Of a DNA stretch of 64,000 nucleotides, positions 34,703 through 42,858 are shown in pieces (the first letter of the stretch is position 1; every line of letters starts with the position of its first letter). Origin of the DNA: JAPPOI01 sp028818055 (GTDB lineage Bacteria; Pseudomonadota; Alphaproteobacteria; Rhodobacterales; Rhodobacteraceae); assembly GCA_965267405.1 (NCBI GenBank), contig OZ253954.1, forward strand, positions 2,542,001-2,606,000. The letters are read 5' to 3'. A model generated the notes under the pieces. That model was not told the DNA's origin, searched no databases, and worked only from the letters and a program-made list of their open reading frames with translations. The position numbers and the translations under genes were made by a program.

Positions 34703-35696
34703 GCTTCCAAAACACGTCTACCGTCAGAGGAACGGTATCTACTTCCAACGGCGCGGCTGGCAGTCTCAGAAATTTGAAAATGAGTTTGGCACACCAGAAT
34801 TCTGGCGCGAGTACGCGGGCATTCTTTCGCAGAAAGATACTCCTCGCAGGGTCGTCGCTCGCAATTTTGGGGCGTTGATCGACAGCTACCGAAAATCCCC
34901 CAGGTACCGAAACCTAAAACCCCGCACTGGACTAGATTACGACAAACACCTCGACTGGTTTCGTGAAATCATGGGTGAAACCAATCCGGCAAAGATGCAG
35001 CGCAAGGATGTAATCCGGCTGCGCGATGCCAATGCCGAAAAGGCATACTTCGCTAACTACTCACTGCGCGTTCTCCGGGTGCTGATGGAGCACTGCGTTG
35101 ATCTTGGGTGGCGTGATAGTAATCCGGCACGGGGTGTCCCTGAACTAAAGTCTCAAAAGCGACCAGAACGCGAGCCATGGCCCTCACAGCTTCTCGACGC
35201 TTACCGGGACACCTGCGGCCTCAAGACCCGTGAACGGCTTGTTATGGAGATGTGCGTAGGCACAGGCCAAAGAATCGGGGACGTACTGGAAATGCGCTGG
35301 TCAGATATTCAGGAAGGTGGCTTTGTTGTGCGGCAAAATAAAACCGGCAAAGAGCTCTGGGTTCCGATCCTGCCCGAACTTCAAGCAGCGCTTGATGTCG
35401 CCAGCCGGCATTCGGTCTATATCCTGACCAATGAGCGGGGAACCAACCGGTGGTCCTATAGAGGCGCGTCAGCTGCCGTCCGGAAGGTCAGGGAACGCAT
35501 TGGCGCTTTGGGCTACGATATCCACAGCTGGCGCTACAATGCTGCTTGTGAGCTTGTCGAGGCAGGCTGCGGTGATGACCTCGTTGCCGCCGTTACCGGC
35601 CAAAGCCCGGCGATGGTGATGCACTACACTAAGAAGGTCAGACAAAAATTCAGAGCCATTCAGGCGCAGAAGAAGCGCGCAACTAAGACCGACTAG
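34689..35696 (+). CDS. int: Tyrosine recombinase/integrase of the island
   Basis: A 335-residue site-specific recombinase, presumably acting at tRNA-Cys. Catalytic residues: Arg195 ('GTGQRIGDVL'), Lys218 ('QNKTGKEL'), His279 and Arg282 ('IHSWRYNAA') and nucleophile Tyr313 ('MHYTKK'). The usual second His is Gln305 ('VTGQSPAMV'), a tolerated variant. The N-terminal part (1-150) holds the arm- and core-binding domains. It lies 425 bases from the right att site. Confidence 0.93.
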   Translation: MAKRELPKHVYRQRNGIYFQRRGWQSQKFENEFGTPEFWREYAGILSQKDTPRRVVARNFGALIDSYRKSPRYRNLKPRTGLDYDKHLDWFREIMGETNPAKMQRKDVIRLRDANAEKAYFANYSLRVLRVLMEHCVDLGWRDSNPARGVPELKSQKRPEREPWPSQLLDAYRDTCGLKTRERLVMEMCVGTGQRIGDVLEMRWSDIQEGGFVVRQNKTGKELWVPILPELQAALDVASRHSVYILTNERGTNRWSYRGASAAVRKVRERIGALGYDIHSWRYNAACELVEAGCGDDLVAAVTGQSPAMVMHYTKKVRQKFRAIQAQKKRATKTD

Positions 35697-35698
35697 AA

Positions 35699-35965
35699 TT
35701 ACTCATTGTCTTGCGGACTGTCGGATGGCTTTCCACTGCGTCCGGCCGCAATGTGAGTTAGAAGACCAAAGCCAACACCTATGGCAATCCAAAGCAGGCC
35801 TTGATCAATTACCTCCCCGGACGTCTTCGATCCAAGATATCGGCTGTTTGCTGCCTCCCATTCAGCCTGCGTTACAAAGGCATTGGCGACATAGACGCCC
35901 ATCGCAAGGCGTAAGCCGCCCAAGATAACCATGCCCCACGCAATCAATCGGCCCAATAGTATCAC
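35699..35965 (-). CDS. Small two-helix membrane protein inside the island
   Basis: An 88-residue protein with two hydrophobic helices (about 2-26 and 50-74) and a charged C-terminus. The GTG at 35965 is chosen because AAGGGA stands six bases before it; the frame is open to a TTG at 36004. It converges on the integrase, three bases apart. No family recognised. It might be cargo, or an element-maintenance protein. Confidence 0.55.
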   Translation of the reverse strand: MILLGRLIAWGMVILGGLRLAMGVYVANAFVTQAEWEAANSRYLGSKTSGEVIDQGLLWIAIGVGFGLLTHIAAGRSGKPSDSPQDNE

Positions 35966-36060
35966 TGAGTTATCCCTTGGTTTGCCGCCGCAATTAATCG
36001 CCAACCTGATCGAAGATCAACAGTCAACAAGCTCAAGTTTGCGAACAGAACAAAAACAGA

Positions 36061-36082
36061 ATGTTTAGACAAATGTTTAGAC
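36061..36082 (+). repeat. Probable integrase arm-type sites, right end
   Basis: Two copies of ATGTTTAGAC at 36061-36070 and 36073-36082, 12 bases apart start to start. They are identical to the two decamers at the left end and lie 39 bases inside the right att repeat. Confidence 0.65.
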
Positions 36083-36120
36083 GGAGCTTCCGGTATTTTT
36101 CGAAAGCTCGCTAAGTCACT

Positions 36121-36173
36121 GATTTTAAATGGAGGCGAGTACCGGAATCGAACCGGTGTACACGGATTTGCAA
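36121..36173 (-). repeat. Right attachment site, overlapping the intact tRNA-Cys
   Basis: 53 bases identical to 30284-30336. It covers the tRNA 3' half from the anticodon loop through CCA plus nine bases downstream. The island supplied this 3' half, so the tRNA stayed functional after integration. Confidence 0.93.
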
Positions 36174-36203
36174 TCCGCTGCGTAACCACTCCGCCAACTC
36201 GCC
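36130..36203 (-). tRNA. tRNA-Cys (GCA)
   Basis: A 74-base cloverleaf with encoded CCA. The acceptor stem GGCGAGT pairs with ACTCGCC, the anticodon stem-loop has loop TTGCAAA giving anticodon GCA, and the T-loop contains GGTTCGATTCC. It is the insertion target of the island at its left side. Transcription comes from the right, opposite to the isoaspartyl methyltransferase gene. Confidence 0.96.
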
Positions 36204-36319
36204 GAAGTCGGCTGCTGATAGCCCAAGGTCTGCCGCCATGCAAGGCGGTTGGGCATTGCTCGGGCCTACGTTCTGTGGTTGAACTTGATGAACCGATTCT
36301 GAACTGAAGAGTTTAGTAA

Positions 36320-36973
36320 ATGAGCGACTTCCCCGCGCGCCGCACAATGATGGTCGACACGCAAGTTCGACCCTCTGATGTGACCAGTTTTCCGATCATT
36401 GACGCGATGCTCAGCGTGCCGCGCGAAAAGTTCGTCCCGACGCATCTGAGAGAAGCCGCCTATGCCGGCGAAATTCTGGATTTCGGGAATGGTCGCGGTC
36501 TGATCGACCCGCGGACTTTTGCCAAGATTCTCGAAGCAGCCGATATCGGTCCGACTGATCTGGTTTTGGATATTGGCTGTCTGCACGGCTATTCTGCGGC
36601 CGTTGCGGCGAAAATGGCGGAAGCGGTCATCGCCATCGAAGATACCGCTGAGATGTGTGCGGAAGCTGAAGCGATGCTCAGCGAAGCCGGCATCGACAAT
36701 GTTGCGGTTCTTGAAGGGTCTCTCTCTGCAGGAGCGCCCAAGCATCAACCTTATGACGTCATCCTGATTGAAGGTGCGGTTTCAGAGGTTCCCGACGCGA
36801 TCATTGATCAGCTGAAGGAAGATGGTCGAATTGTTGCAGTTTTTGTCGACGGGCATCTTGGCACCGTCAAAACAGGATATAAGTCTGATCAGGGTGTTAC
36901 GTGGCGCTATGCATTTAACGCAGGTGCGCCGGTACTGCCGGGTTTTGAAAGATCGCCGGAGTTTTCATTCTGA
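36320..36973 (+). CDS. pcm: Protein-L-isoaspartate O-methyltransferase family protein
   Basis: A 217-residue SAM-dependent methyltransferase of the PIMT family that begins repair of isoaspartyl damage. 'VPREKFVP' and 'YAGEILDFGNGR' are family features. The SAM motif is 'VLDIGCLHGYSAAVAA', slightly changed from the usual GxGxG, so activity on isoaspartate is not certain. It is 25 bases before a TolC-type gene; this pairing is common in Rhodobacterales. Confidence 0.85.
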   Translation: MSDFPARRTMMVDTQVRPSDVTSFPIIDAMLSVPREKFVPTHLREAAYAGEILDFGNGRGLIDPRTFAKILEAADIGPTDLVLDIGCLHGYSAAVAAKMAEAVIAIEDTAEMCAEAEAMLSEAGIDNVAVLEGSLSAGAPKHQPYDVILIEGAVSEVPDAIIDQLKEDGRIVAVFVDGHLGTVKTGYKSDQGVTWRYAFNAGAPVLPGFERSPEFSF

Positions 36974-36998
36974 TCCGGCCTGAAAAAAAGGTACGGAT

Positions 36999-38360
36999 GT
37001 GCAGCTGCCAAAAATAATTGCGATTGCTTTGGCTGGGCTTAGCCCGGCGTTGGCATCATCTGTCGCGGCAGAGACCCTGACGGATGCATTGATTTCGACA
37101 TACAAGAACAGCGGTCTTATTGAACAGAACCGCGCCACGTTGCGGGCCGCAGACGAAGACGTTGCCCAGACGATTGCGGCATTGCGGCCAGTTTTGAATT
37201 GGGCCGGCAGCCTGAACTACAACAACCCGTCGATGGCCGATGAACTGTCGGGAAGTTTGTCGCTGTCGGCAAGCATGCTTCTGTATGATTTCGGACGGTC
37301 TCAGCTTGGTGTCGATATTGCGAAAGAGTCGGTCCTTGCCACCCGGGCCACACTTGTCGATGTCGAAAACGCTACTCTGTTCAACGCAGTAAACGCGTAC
37401 CTTTCGGTGCGGCGTGCAGCTGCGTTTGTCGAGCTTCGCGAAAACAACGTGCGGCTTCTGACCGAACAATTGCGGGCGACCCGTGATCGATTTGAAGTGG
37501 GTGAGGTGACGCGCACCGACATTTCGCTGGCCGAGGCGCGTTTGGCGGCTGCTCGAAGTGGTCTTGCGGCAGAGCAGGGCGGCTTCAAGCAGGCCCGCGA
37601 ACAGTATCGGGCCATCGTCGGCAACTACCCGGGCACATTGTCTGCGCCGCCGACGCCTCCAAAGATCCCATCAACTGAAAGCGCTGCACGCGATATCGCC
37701 AGACGTGAAAACCCCGAGATCATCGGCGTTCAGCATCAGGTGAAATCGGCTGAATTGGCGGTAGAGCGGGCCCAGTTGCTGAAACGTCCGTCACTGAATG
37801 CCTCGGGCAGCCTGTCGGTGAATGATAATGGTGACGACAGCACTTCGCTTGGTCTGACCTTGTCGGGCCCGATCTATCAGGGCGGGGCTCTTCCGTCCCA
37901 GGTTCGCCAGGCAATGGCGCAACGCGACGCGGCTCGCGCGCAACTCTATTCAACCGGTCTTTCAGTGGATCAGCAGGTCGGCAACGCCTACGCCGATCTT
38001 GCCGTTGCCGTCGCTTCGGTTGACGCATCGGACCGTCAGGTTCGTGCAGCCGAGCTTGCGTTACGCGGTGTCCGGGAAGAATTTCAACTGGGCGCGCGCA
38101 CAACCTTGGACGTGCTGGATCAGGAGCAAGAAGTACTGGATGCGCGGACGAATCTCGTCTCTGCCATCGCTGATCGGTACGCGGCAATTTACCAGGTGAT
38201 GGATGCCATGGGCATACTGACGGCAGAACAATTGGGACTGAATGTCCCAATTTATGACCCGGCAGCCTATTACAACGCTGTAAAAGATGCTCCGCTGCGC
38301 ACGCCAAGTAAGCAGGGTGCAGCGCTTGACAGGGTTTTGAAAAGTCTCGGAAAAGAATAA
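36999..38360 (+). CDS. tolC: TolC family outer-membrane channel protein
   Basis: A 453-residue type I secretion/efflux outer-membrane component. A signal peptide ends near 'SVAAE' (residue 25). Two homologous halves of long helices follow, with TolC-like motifs ('GEVTRTDISLAEARLAAAR' and 'GARTTLDVLDQEQEVLDARTNLV'). GTG start with AAGG before it. No partner ABC transporter or adaptor gene lies next to it, so it likely serves several exporters. Confidence 0.92.
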   Translation: MQLPKIIAIALAGLSPALASSVAAETLTDALISTYKNSGLIEQNRATLRAADEDVAQTIAALRPVLNWAGSLNYNNPSMADELSGSLSLSASMLLYDFGRSQLGVDIAKESVLATRATLVDVENATLFNAVNAYLSVRRAAAFVELRENNVRLLTEQLRATRDRFEVGEVTRTDISLAEARLAAARSGLAAEQGGFKQAREQYRAIVGNYPGTLSAPPTPPKIPSTESAARDIARRENPEIIGVQHQVKSAELAVERAQLLKRPSLNASGSLSVNDNGDDSTSLGLTLSGPIYQGGALPSQVRQAMAQRDAARAQLYSTGLSVDQQVGNAYADLAVAVASVDASDRQVRAAELALRGVREEFQLGARTTLDVLDQEQEVLDARTNLVSAIADRYAAIYQVMDAMGILTAEQLGLNVPIYDPAAYYNAVKDAPLRTPSKQGAALDRVLKSLGKE

Positions 38361-38432
38361 TCCCGGCTGTTGTGCGAAATGCCTTTGATCGCTACCATGG
38401 CGCAGGGGCAGACGAGCGAAGAGTCCGGATAA

Positions 38433-39359
38433 ATGGGAAAATCGGTATCTGATCAGGATATGGAAGACATGCTGTCGTCTGTGCGACGGCTAGTTTCTAG
38501 TGAACTGCCCCGACACATGCGGACGGGTCGCCGAGCAGATCCCGGCGCACTCGTTTTGACAGATTCCCAGCGCGTCGAAGGCAAACAAAAGCCGGAACCC
38601 ACACCAAAGCCCGACGGTCCAAAGCGAGTATCGCTTGAAGAACGCATTGCGGAACTTGAAGCTGCCGTTTCGGGAAGCGCAGAGGAATGGGAGCCTGATG
38701 GAAGTGAAGATCAGGCGCAGCACACGCCAGATCGCATCGTTTACAAGTCATCACGCGATATCGAGCCATCTTCCCGTCGCCGCAGTCTTAGACTGAGTGA
38801 GATCGCTTTGATCGAAACTGGCCCGGCGAATGAGTCAATGTCAGAAGAGGCGTCTGAATCTGAAGAAGCCGATGTGGAATTCCGCCACGAACGTGAAACA
38901 CCGATCGACTTGGTCGAGGATACGCTGGTCGAGGATACACCGGTCGAAGATATGCCGGTTGAGTACATCGATGATGCAATCGATGAGTTTGACGCGGAAC
39001 TGGCAGAAGCCGTAGCAGCCTCCGTTGCCGCGACAGAGGCGCCGATCGACGAAGAGCTTGCGGAAGAACCGGATCTTGGACTGGCCCATGCACCAGAAGA
39101 GATCGAAGTCGAACCAGAGGACGAAGAAGTTCCTGCGGCCGCGCAAGCCGTTGATAGTCCGGACATTGATGACGATGCGGACGAGATCGATGACGATTTG
39201 GAAGAGATCATTCTGAGCGAAGAGGCACTAAGACCGATCGTAGCAGCACTGCTGCGGGAAGAACTTCAGGGCCAGATTGGTGAACGGATCACGCGCAACG
39301 TCCGCAAATTGGTTCGTCAGGAAATCCAGCGTGCATTGGCTGTCAAAGAGCTCGACTGA
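38433..39359 (+). CDS. Acidic linker protein with PopZ-like layout
   Basis: A 308-residue protein of three parts. The N-terminal helix ('DMEDMLSSVRRLVSSE') resembles the PopZ/DUF2497 N-terminal motif. The long Glu/Asp/Pro-rich linker contains short 'VEDTPVED' repeats. The C-terminal helix region ('EALRPIVAALLREEL' to 'KLVRQEIQRAL') resembles the PopZ assembly region. No signal peptide or membrane helix. PopZ organises the cell pole in other alphaproteobacteria; equivalence here is a hypothesis from motif pattern and architecture only. Confidence 0.5.
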   Translation: MGKSVSDQDMEDMLSSVRRLVSSELPRHMRTGRRADPGALVLTDSQRVEGKQKPEPTPKPDGPKRVSLEERIAELEAAVSGSAEEWEPDGSEDQAQHTPDRIVYKSSRDIEPSSRRRSLRLSEIALIETGPANESMSEEASESEEADVEFRHERETPIDLVEDTLVEDTPVEDMPVEYIDDAIDEFDAELAEAVAASVAATEAPIDEELAEEPDLGLAHAPEEIEVEPEDEEVPAAAQAVDSPDIDDDADEIDDDLEEIILSEEALRPIVAALLREELQGQIGERITRNVRKLVRQEIQRALAVKELD

Positions 39360-39386
39360 CATCTGCTCACTTGATGGGCAGGTGCT

Positions 39387-39956
39387 TTGAACACACCAGC
39401 GCATCTTCTGATTGGCGCCGCTGCTGGCGGCAGAAAAAACTATCCCGGAACCACTGTTGCCGCGCTCTTGGGCTCGCTCGTTCCGGATTTGTCGCTTTAC
39501 GTCATGGTGGCCGTCTCGATCTGGGTGATGGGCATCCCGGCCGAAACAGTGTTTCGCGAACTCTATTACTCGGACGCTTGGCAGGCCGTATTTGCGGTCG
39601 ATAACAGCTTCATCGTGTGGAGCGTCGCCCTGCTTTTCTTCTTTTGGCGCAAGTCTCTTTGGGGCATCGCCTTTTGCGTTGGCGGCCTGTTGCATCTGGT
39701 GCTGGATTTTCCGTTTCACACCCACGATGCGCGCATGCACTTCTGGCCCGTTTCTACCTGGGTCTTCGAAAGCCCAATCAGTTATTGGGACAGAAATGCC
39801 TATGCGAATGTCGTAGGTCCGGTCGAAGTGTTGATGGCGGCTGGGGCCACACTAATCCTCATTCGACGCGGTCTCGGGATCTGGCTAACGCTTCTGTTTG
39901 CGGTCTTGTTTTTAATGGAGCTGCTCAGTTCGGGGATTTGGCAGTTCGTTTTCTGA
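39387..39956 (+). CDS. Membrane protein resembling YdjM-type metal-dependent hydrolases
   Basis: A 189-residue protein with about four membrane helices. Conserved polar residues typical of this group are seen: His in 'MNTPAHLLIGAA', Asp in 'GSLVPDLS', and 'HLVLDFPFHTHDARMHFWP'. Start appears to be TTG at 39387. Such proteins are sometimes mislabelled as cobalamin-synthesis proteins; no evidence for that here. Ends 18 bases from the convergent hom gene. Confidence 0.6.
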   Translation: MNTPAHLLIGAAAGGRKNYPGTTVAALLGSLVPDLSLYVMVAVSIWVMGIPAETVFRELYYSDAWQAVFAVDNSFIVWSVALLFFFWRKSLWGIAFCVGGLLHLVLDFPFHTHDARMHFWPVSTWVFESPISYWDRNAYANVVGPVEVLMAAGATLILIRRGLGIWLTLLFAVLFLMELLSSGIWQFVF

Positions 39957-39974
39957 AGCCGCTGTTATCGTCCG

Positions 39975-41261
39975 TCACACGTTTTCAATGCGAATTGCGA
40001 CGGGCTTGGATGCCAAGACACCGGTTGTATCCATTGCGCCCAATGCTTCATCCAAAGCCGTACGTGTCGCCTTATGGGTGACAATCAAAACCGGCGCTGT
40101 CGCTGCTTCGTGGCCGTACTGACGCATCCGGTCGATTGAAATGCCAGCGTCGCCCAATACAGCCGAGATCTTCGCAAGTGCGCCCGGTTTATCCATCAGC
40201 TCCATTCGCAGATAGTAAGGTGCCGGCGTTGCTGAGCGGGCAGGGCGAACATCCTTCAGTTCGGACGCTGGAACACCAAACGTCGTCAATCGCGTGCCAC
40301 GCGCAAGATCGACGATGTCGCTCATCACAGCGCTCGCAGTTGGACCCTCTCCGGCACCGGCACCGCGCATGACCACGGTACCGACCTGATCACCTTCCAA
40401 CACAACCATGTTCGTGGCCGCCTCCAACTGACCAAGCGGAGAGTTGTCGGGCACGAGGCATGGCGACATGCGTGTCTCCAGCCCGCGACCTGTCATCTGG
40501 GCGACGCCGAGAAGCTTGATGCGATAGCCCATATCTGCAGCTTGCTCGATATCGTCGATGGTGATGCTTTCGATCCCCTCGATTTCCATGCCAGCAAAAT
40601 TGACCTTTGCTCCGAAGGCAATCGCCGCAAGAATTGCAAGCTTATGGCCAGCATCGATGCCGCCGACGTCCAGTGTGGGATCGGCTTCAAGGTATCCAAG
40701 CTCTTCGCACTCAGCAAAGACGGTCTGGTAGTCTAGCCCGGCGTCCTGCATGCGCGTAAGCATGTAGTTGCAGGTGCCGTTCATGACGCCCATGACGCGG
40801 TCGATCTGGTTGCCGGCAAGCCCCTCGGTCAGGGCTTTGATGACCGGAATGCCGCCCGCGACGGCAGCTTCATACCGCAGGCATAGGTCCTTTGCTTCGG
40901 CTGCTTCGGCCAAAGCCTGACCATGGATCGCCAGCATGGCCTTGTTCGCAGTGACGACGTCCTTGCCCGCCGCCAAAGCTGCTTCGGTCGCTGCTTTGGC
41001 AGGGCCGTCCTCGCCGCCCATCAACTCAACAAACACATCGACATCGTCGCGCTGGGCCAAGGCAACTGGATCATCTTCCCAATCGTATCCCGACAGATCG
41101 ACGCCGCGATCCTGCGAACGGCTCCGCGCCGAAACGGCCGAGATTGTGATTTCGCGACCCGTCCGCATTTGAAGCAGATCGGCATGTCCTTGAATGATTT
41201 TGACCACTCCGGCACCGACAGTGCCGAGCCCGGCAATTCCAAGTCTCAAAGGCGTCGCCAT
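39975..41261 (-). CDS. hom: Homoserine dehydrogenase
   Basis: Reduces aspartate semialdehyde to homoserine for threonine and methionine synthesis. The 428-residue monofunctional enzyme has the N-terminal NAD(P) fold ('GIAGLGTVGAGVV'), the catalytic region ('GGIPVIKALTEGLAGN', 'GVMNGTCNYMLTRM') and a C-terminal ACT domain ('MELMDKPGALAKISAVLGD') for likely threonine feedback. The start at 41261 ('MATPLRLG') is preferred over the open frame to 41279. Confidence 0.96.
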   Translation of the reverse strand: MATPLRLGIAGLGTVGAGVVKIIQGHADLLQMRTGREITISAVSARSRSQDRGVDLSGYDWEDDPVALAQRDDVDVFVELMGGEDGPAKAATEAALAAGKDVVTANKAMLAIHGQALAEAAEAKDLCLRYEAAVAGGIPVIKALTEGLAGNQIDRVMGVMNGTCNYMLTRMQDAGLDYQTVFAECEELGYLEADPTLDVGGIDAGHKLAILAAIAFGAKVNFAGMEIEGIESITIDDIEQAADMGYRIKLLGVAQMTGRGLETRMSPCLVPDNSPLGQLEAATNMVVLEGDQVGTVVMRGAGAGEGPTASAVMSDIVDLARGTRLTTFGVPASELKDVRPARSATPAPYYLRMELMDKPGALAKISAVLGDAGISIDRMRQYGHEAATAPVLIVTHKATRTALDEALGAMDTTGVLASKPVAIRIENV

Positions 41262-41328
41262 TTGATCGCTCCATTCCATTCGCGGGAGGTGTTAACGCGT
41301 TCCAAGAGCGGCGGCAACGCCGAAGGCT

Positions 41329-41613
41329 TCAGCGAAAGACAATCCGCCGAAGTGCCTCAAGTTCGTCCTGATTGTTGACGGGTCGCCGCATGATTTGCGC
41401 GCGCGCGCGCAAAGCGCGTGTTCGGGCCAAAAGTTGTTCGATCGGTTGGGTGTTCTGGTCGCCGCCAAAAACGCCCGTCGGCATGTTGGACGAGGGCACC
41501 AGACTAGGCCAGCTCGATTGGCCACGCTCTAGCGACGCATTCGGAACATCCGGCCAGTCGGTACAGGCGGACAAAACGATCAACAACAAGGGTAGGCACA
41601 AACGAGCCATCAT
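41329..41613 (-). CDS. Small putative lipoprotein
   Basis: A 94-residue product from the double ATG at 41613/41610. A short hydrophobic signal ends in the lipobox 'LSAC', so the mature protein starts at a lipidated Cys. The rest is polar, with a helical Arg-rich region ('LLARTRALRARAQIMRR'). Function unknown. It lies between hom and a divergent TetR gene. Confidence 0.65.
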   Translation of the reverse strand: MMARLCLPLLLIVLSACTDWPDVPNASLERGQSSWPSLVPSSNMPTGVFGGDQNTQPIEQLLARTRALRARAQIMRRPVNNQDELEALRRIVFR

Positions 41614-41698
41614 GACCCGACTTAGGACGAGCGTCGCACCCAAAGCAAGCAAGAGATTACTGCATTGAATTGAACAGCTGTTCATATACAAATGAACC

Positions 41699-42286
41699 AT
41701 GGCCCGAAAAATAGGCTCTCACGCCGATATCACTGGTCCCGCCATTCGCGATGCAGCCCTAAGGCTTTTCGCACGCTCGGGCTATGCCGCTGTTTCCATG
41801 CGTGAAATTGCAAGCGAAGTCGGCGTCAGAGCAGGGGCGCTCTATCTTTATACCCCCGACAAGCAAACGCTCCTATTCGAGTTGATGAAAGACCACCTGG
41901 AAGGGCTATTGGCAGCTTGGCGGCAAGAGCCCGCCGATGGCGAACCGATGGATCGGCTGCACGCCTTTGTCGACTTCCATATCGGGTACCACCTCGATCG
42001 AAGCGACGCCGTTTTTCTGGCCTACATGGAGTTGCGCAACCTTTCGGATGAGAATTTCACGCAAGTCGAAACCCTCCGGCGAGCCTATGAAGACGAGTTG
42101 GAAGCGATCCTTTCCGTCGGAAAGGCAGATGGCAGCTTCACATTTTCCGATAGTCGCGTCACAACCATGGCGCTGATCGCGATGCTCACCGGTATCCATG
42201 TCTGGTACCGAGATGGTGGGCGTCTGTCGCGAGACGGCATATTGGAAATCTACTGGGATCTGGCCCGACAAATGGTGACGAAATGA
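41699..42286 (+). CDS. TetR-family transcriptional regulator
   Basis: A 195-residue regulator. The N-terminal helix-turn-helix is at about 15-60 ('IRDAALRLFARSGYAAVSMREIASEVGVRAGALYLY'-type pattern, with Tyr-rich recognition helix), and the ligand domain is helical. It overlaps the next membrane-protein gene by ATGA and is divergent from the small lipoprotein gene, either of which may be a target. Ligand unknown. Confidence 0.88.
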   Translation: MARKIGSHADITGPAIRDAALRLFARSGYAAVSMREIASEVGVRAGALYLYTPDKQTLLFELMKDHLEGLLAAWRQEPADGEPMDRLHAFVDFHIGYHLDRSDAVFLAYMELRNLSDENFTQVETLRRAYEDELEAILSVGKADGSFTFSDSRVTTMALIAMLTGIHVWYRDGGRLSRDGILEIYWDLARQMVTK

Positions 42287-42792
42287 CAGAAACGCGTGAT
42301 GACCGCGTCTTGGTGACGGTTCAGCCGTCGGTATTTCGCCGCTGGGTGGCCATCCTGATTTTCATCGCACTGGGTGCCGTGCTGATCTGGGTAGCCGCAA
42401 AAAGCGCCAATTCGATCGTTCTTCAGGTTGCCTTTCTTGGCTTTGGCCTTTTGTCCGTTCTGGCTGCCGACAAAATCCGCCGCGCCACAGATGATGGCAT
42501 TGAACTGACCCGAAAAGGACTTCGCACAATATCCGGCACCCATCTTGCCCGTGTCGAGAATGTCGAAAAGGTCGACCGTGGTGCGTTTGCGTTCAAACCT
42601 TCCAACGGCTTTGTGGTGAAGCTCAAAGAAGCCGAGGATCCGCGCGGTTGGGCTCCGGGTTTGTGGTGGCGTGGCGGAAAGCTTTTGGGTGTCGGTGGTG
42701 TCGTTTCCGCGGGCGAGACCAAGGCGATGGCTGAACTGTTGACGGCCATCATCATGGACGTGCTGCCCGAAGACTTCGACGACGAAAAGTAA
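42283..42792 (+). CDS. Conserved membrane protein, unknown function
   Basis: A 169-residue protein with two close membrane helices (about 19-40 and 45-62), then a soluble PH-like strand-rich domain ('GIELTRKGLRTISGTHLARVENVEKV'). Translationally coupled to the TetR gene (ATGA overlap). No named family recognised. A terminator follows. Confidence 0.65.
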   Translation: MTETRDDRVLVTVQPSVFRRWVAILIFIALGAVLIWVAAKSANSIVLQVAFLGFGLLSVLAADKIRRATDDGIELTRKGLRTISGTHLARVENVEKVDRGAFAFKPSNGFVVKLKEAEDPRGWAPGLWWRGGKLLGVGGVVSAGETKAMAELLTAIIMDVLPEDFDDEK

Positions 42793-42793
42793 A

Positions 42794-42824
42794 CCGCCTC
42801 CCGGCGTCCCGGAAGGCGGCTTTT
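42794..42824. terminator. Terminator between the TetR operon and the tad genes
   Basis: Stem CCGCCT (42794-42799) with AGGCGG (42814-42819) and extra GC pairing inside, followed on the plus strand by TTTT. It starts just after the stop of the 169-residue protein and can also serve the convergent TadE-like gene. Confidence 0.7.
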
Positions 42825-42858
42825 CCCCCAAGTGCCCCCTAGCGAAGTGTTGGTCGGC

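Larger units (their letters stand above)
30284..36173. mobile_element. Integrative genomic island in tRNA-Cys carrying a CBASS-type defence operon
   Basis: About 5.9 kb bounded by perfect 53-base direct repeats (30284-30336 and 36121-36173). The right copy lies in the intact tRNA-Cys gene. Inside: a tyrosine integrase, a small gene coupled to it, a small membrane protein, and a minus-strand operon CapV-type phospholipase, CD-NTase, E2-like protein, thermonuclease. Decamers ATGTTTAGAC near both ends are probable integrase arm sites. No conjugation or replication genes are present, so it is a minimal integrating island. Cargo looks more AT-rich and uses more non-ATG starts than neighbours (visual impression, not computed). 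Confidence 0.9.

Noticed and set aside
41398..41425. GC-alternating run (CG/GC repeats) inside the small lipoprotein gene
   Set aside because: It encodes the Arg/Ala-rich helix of that protein and similar short runs occur throughout the window; no separate function is indicated.
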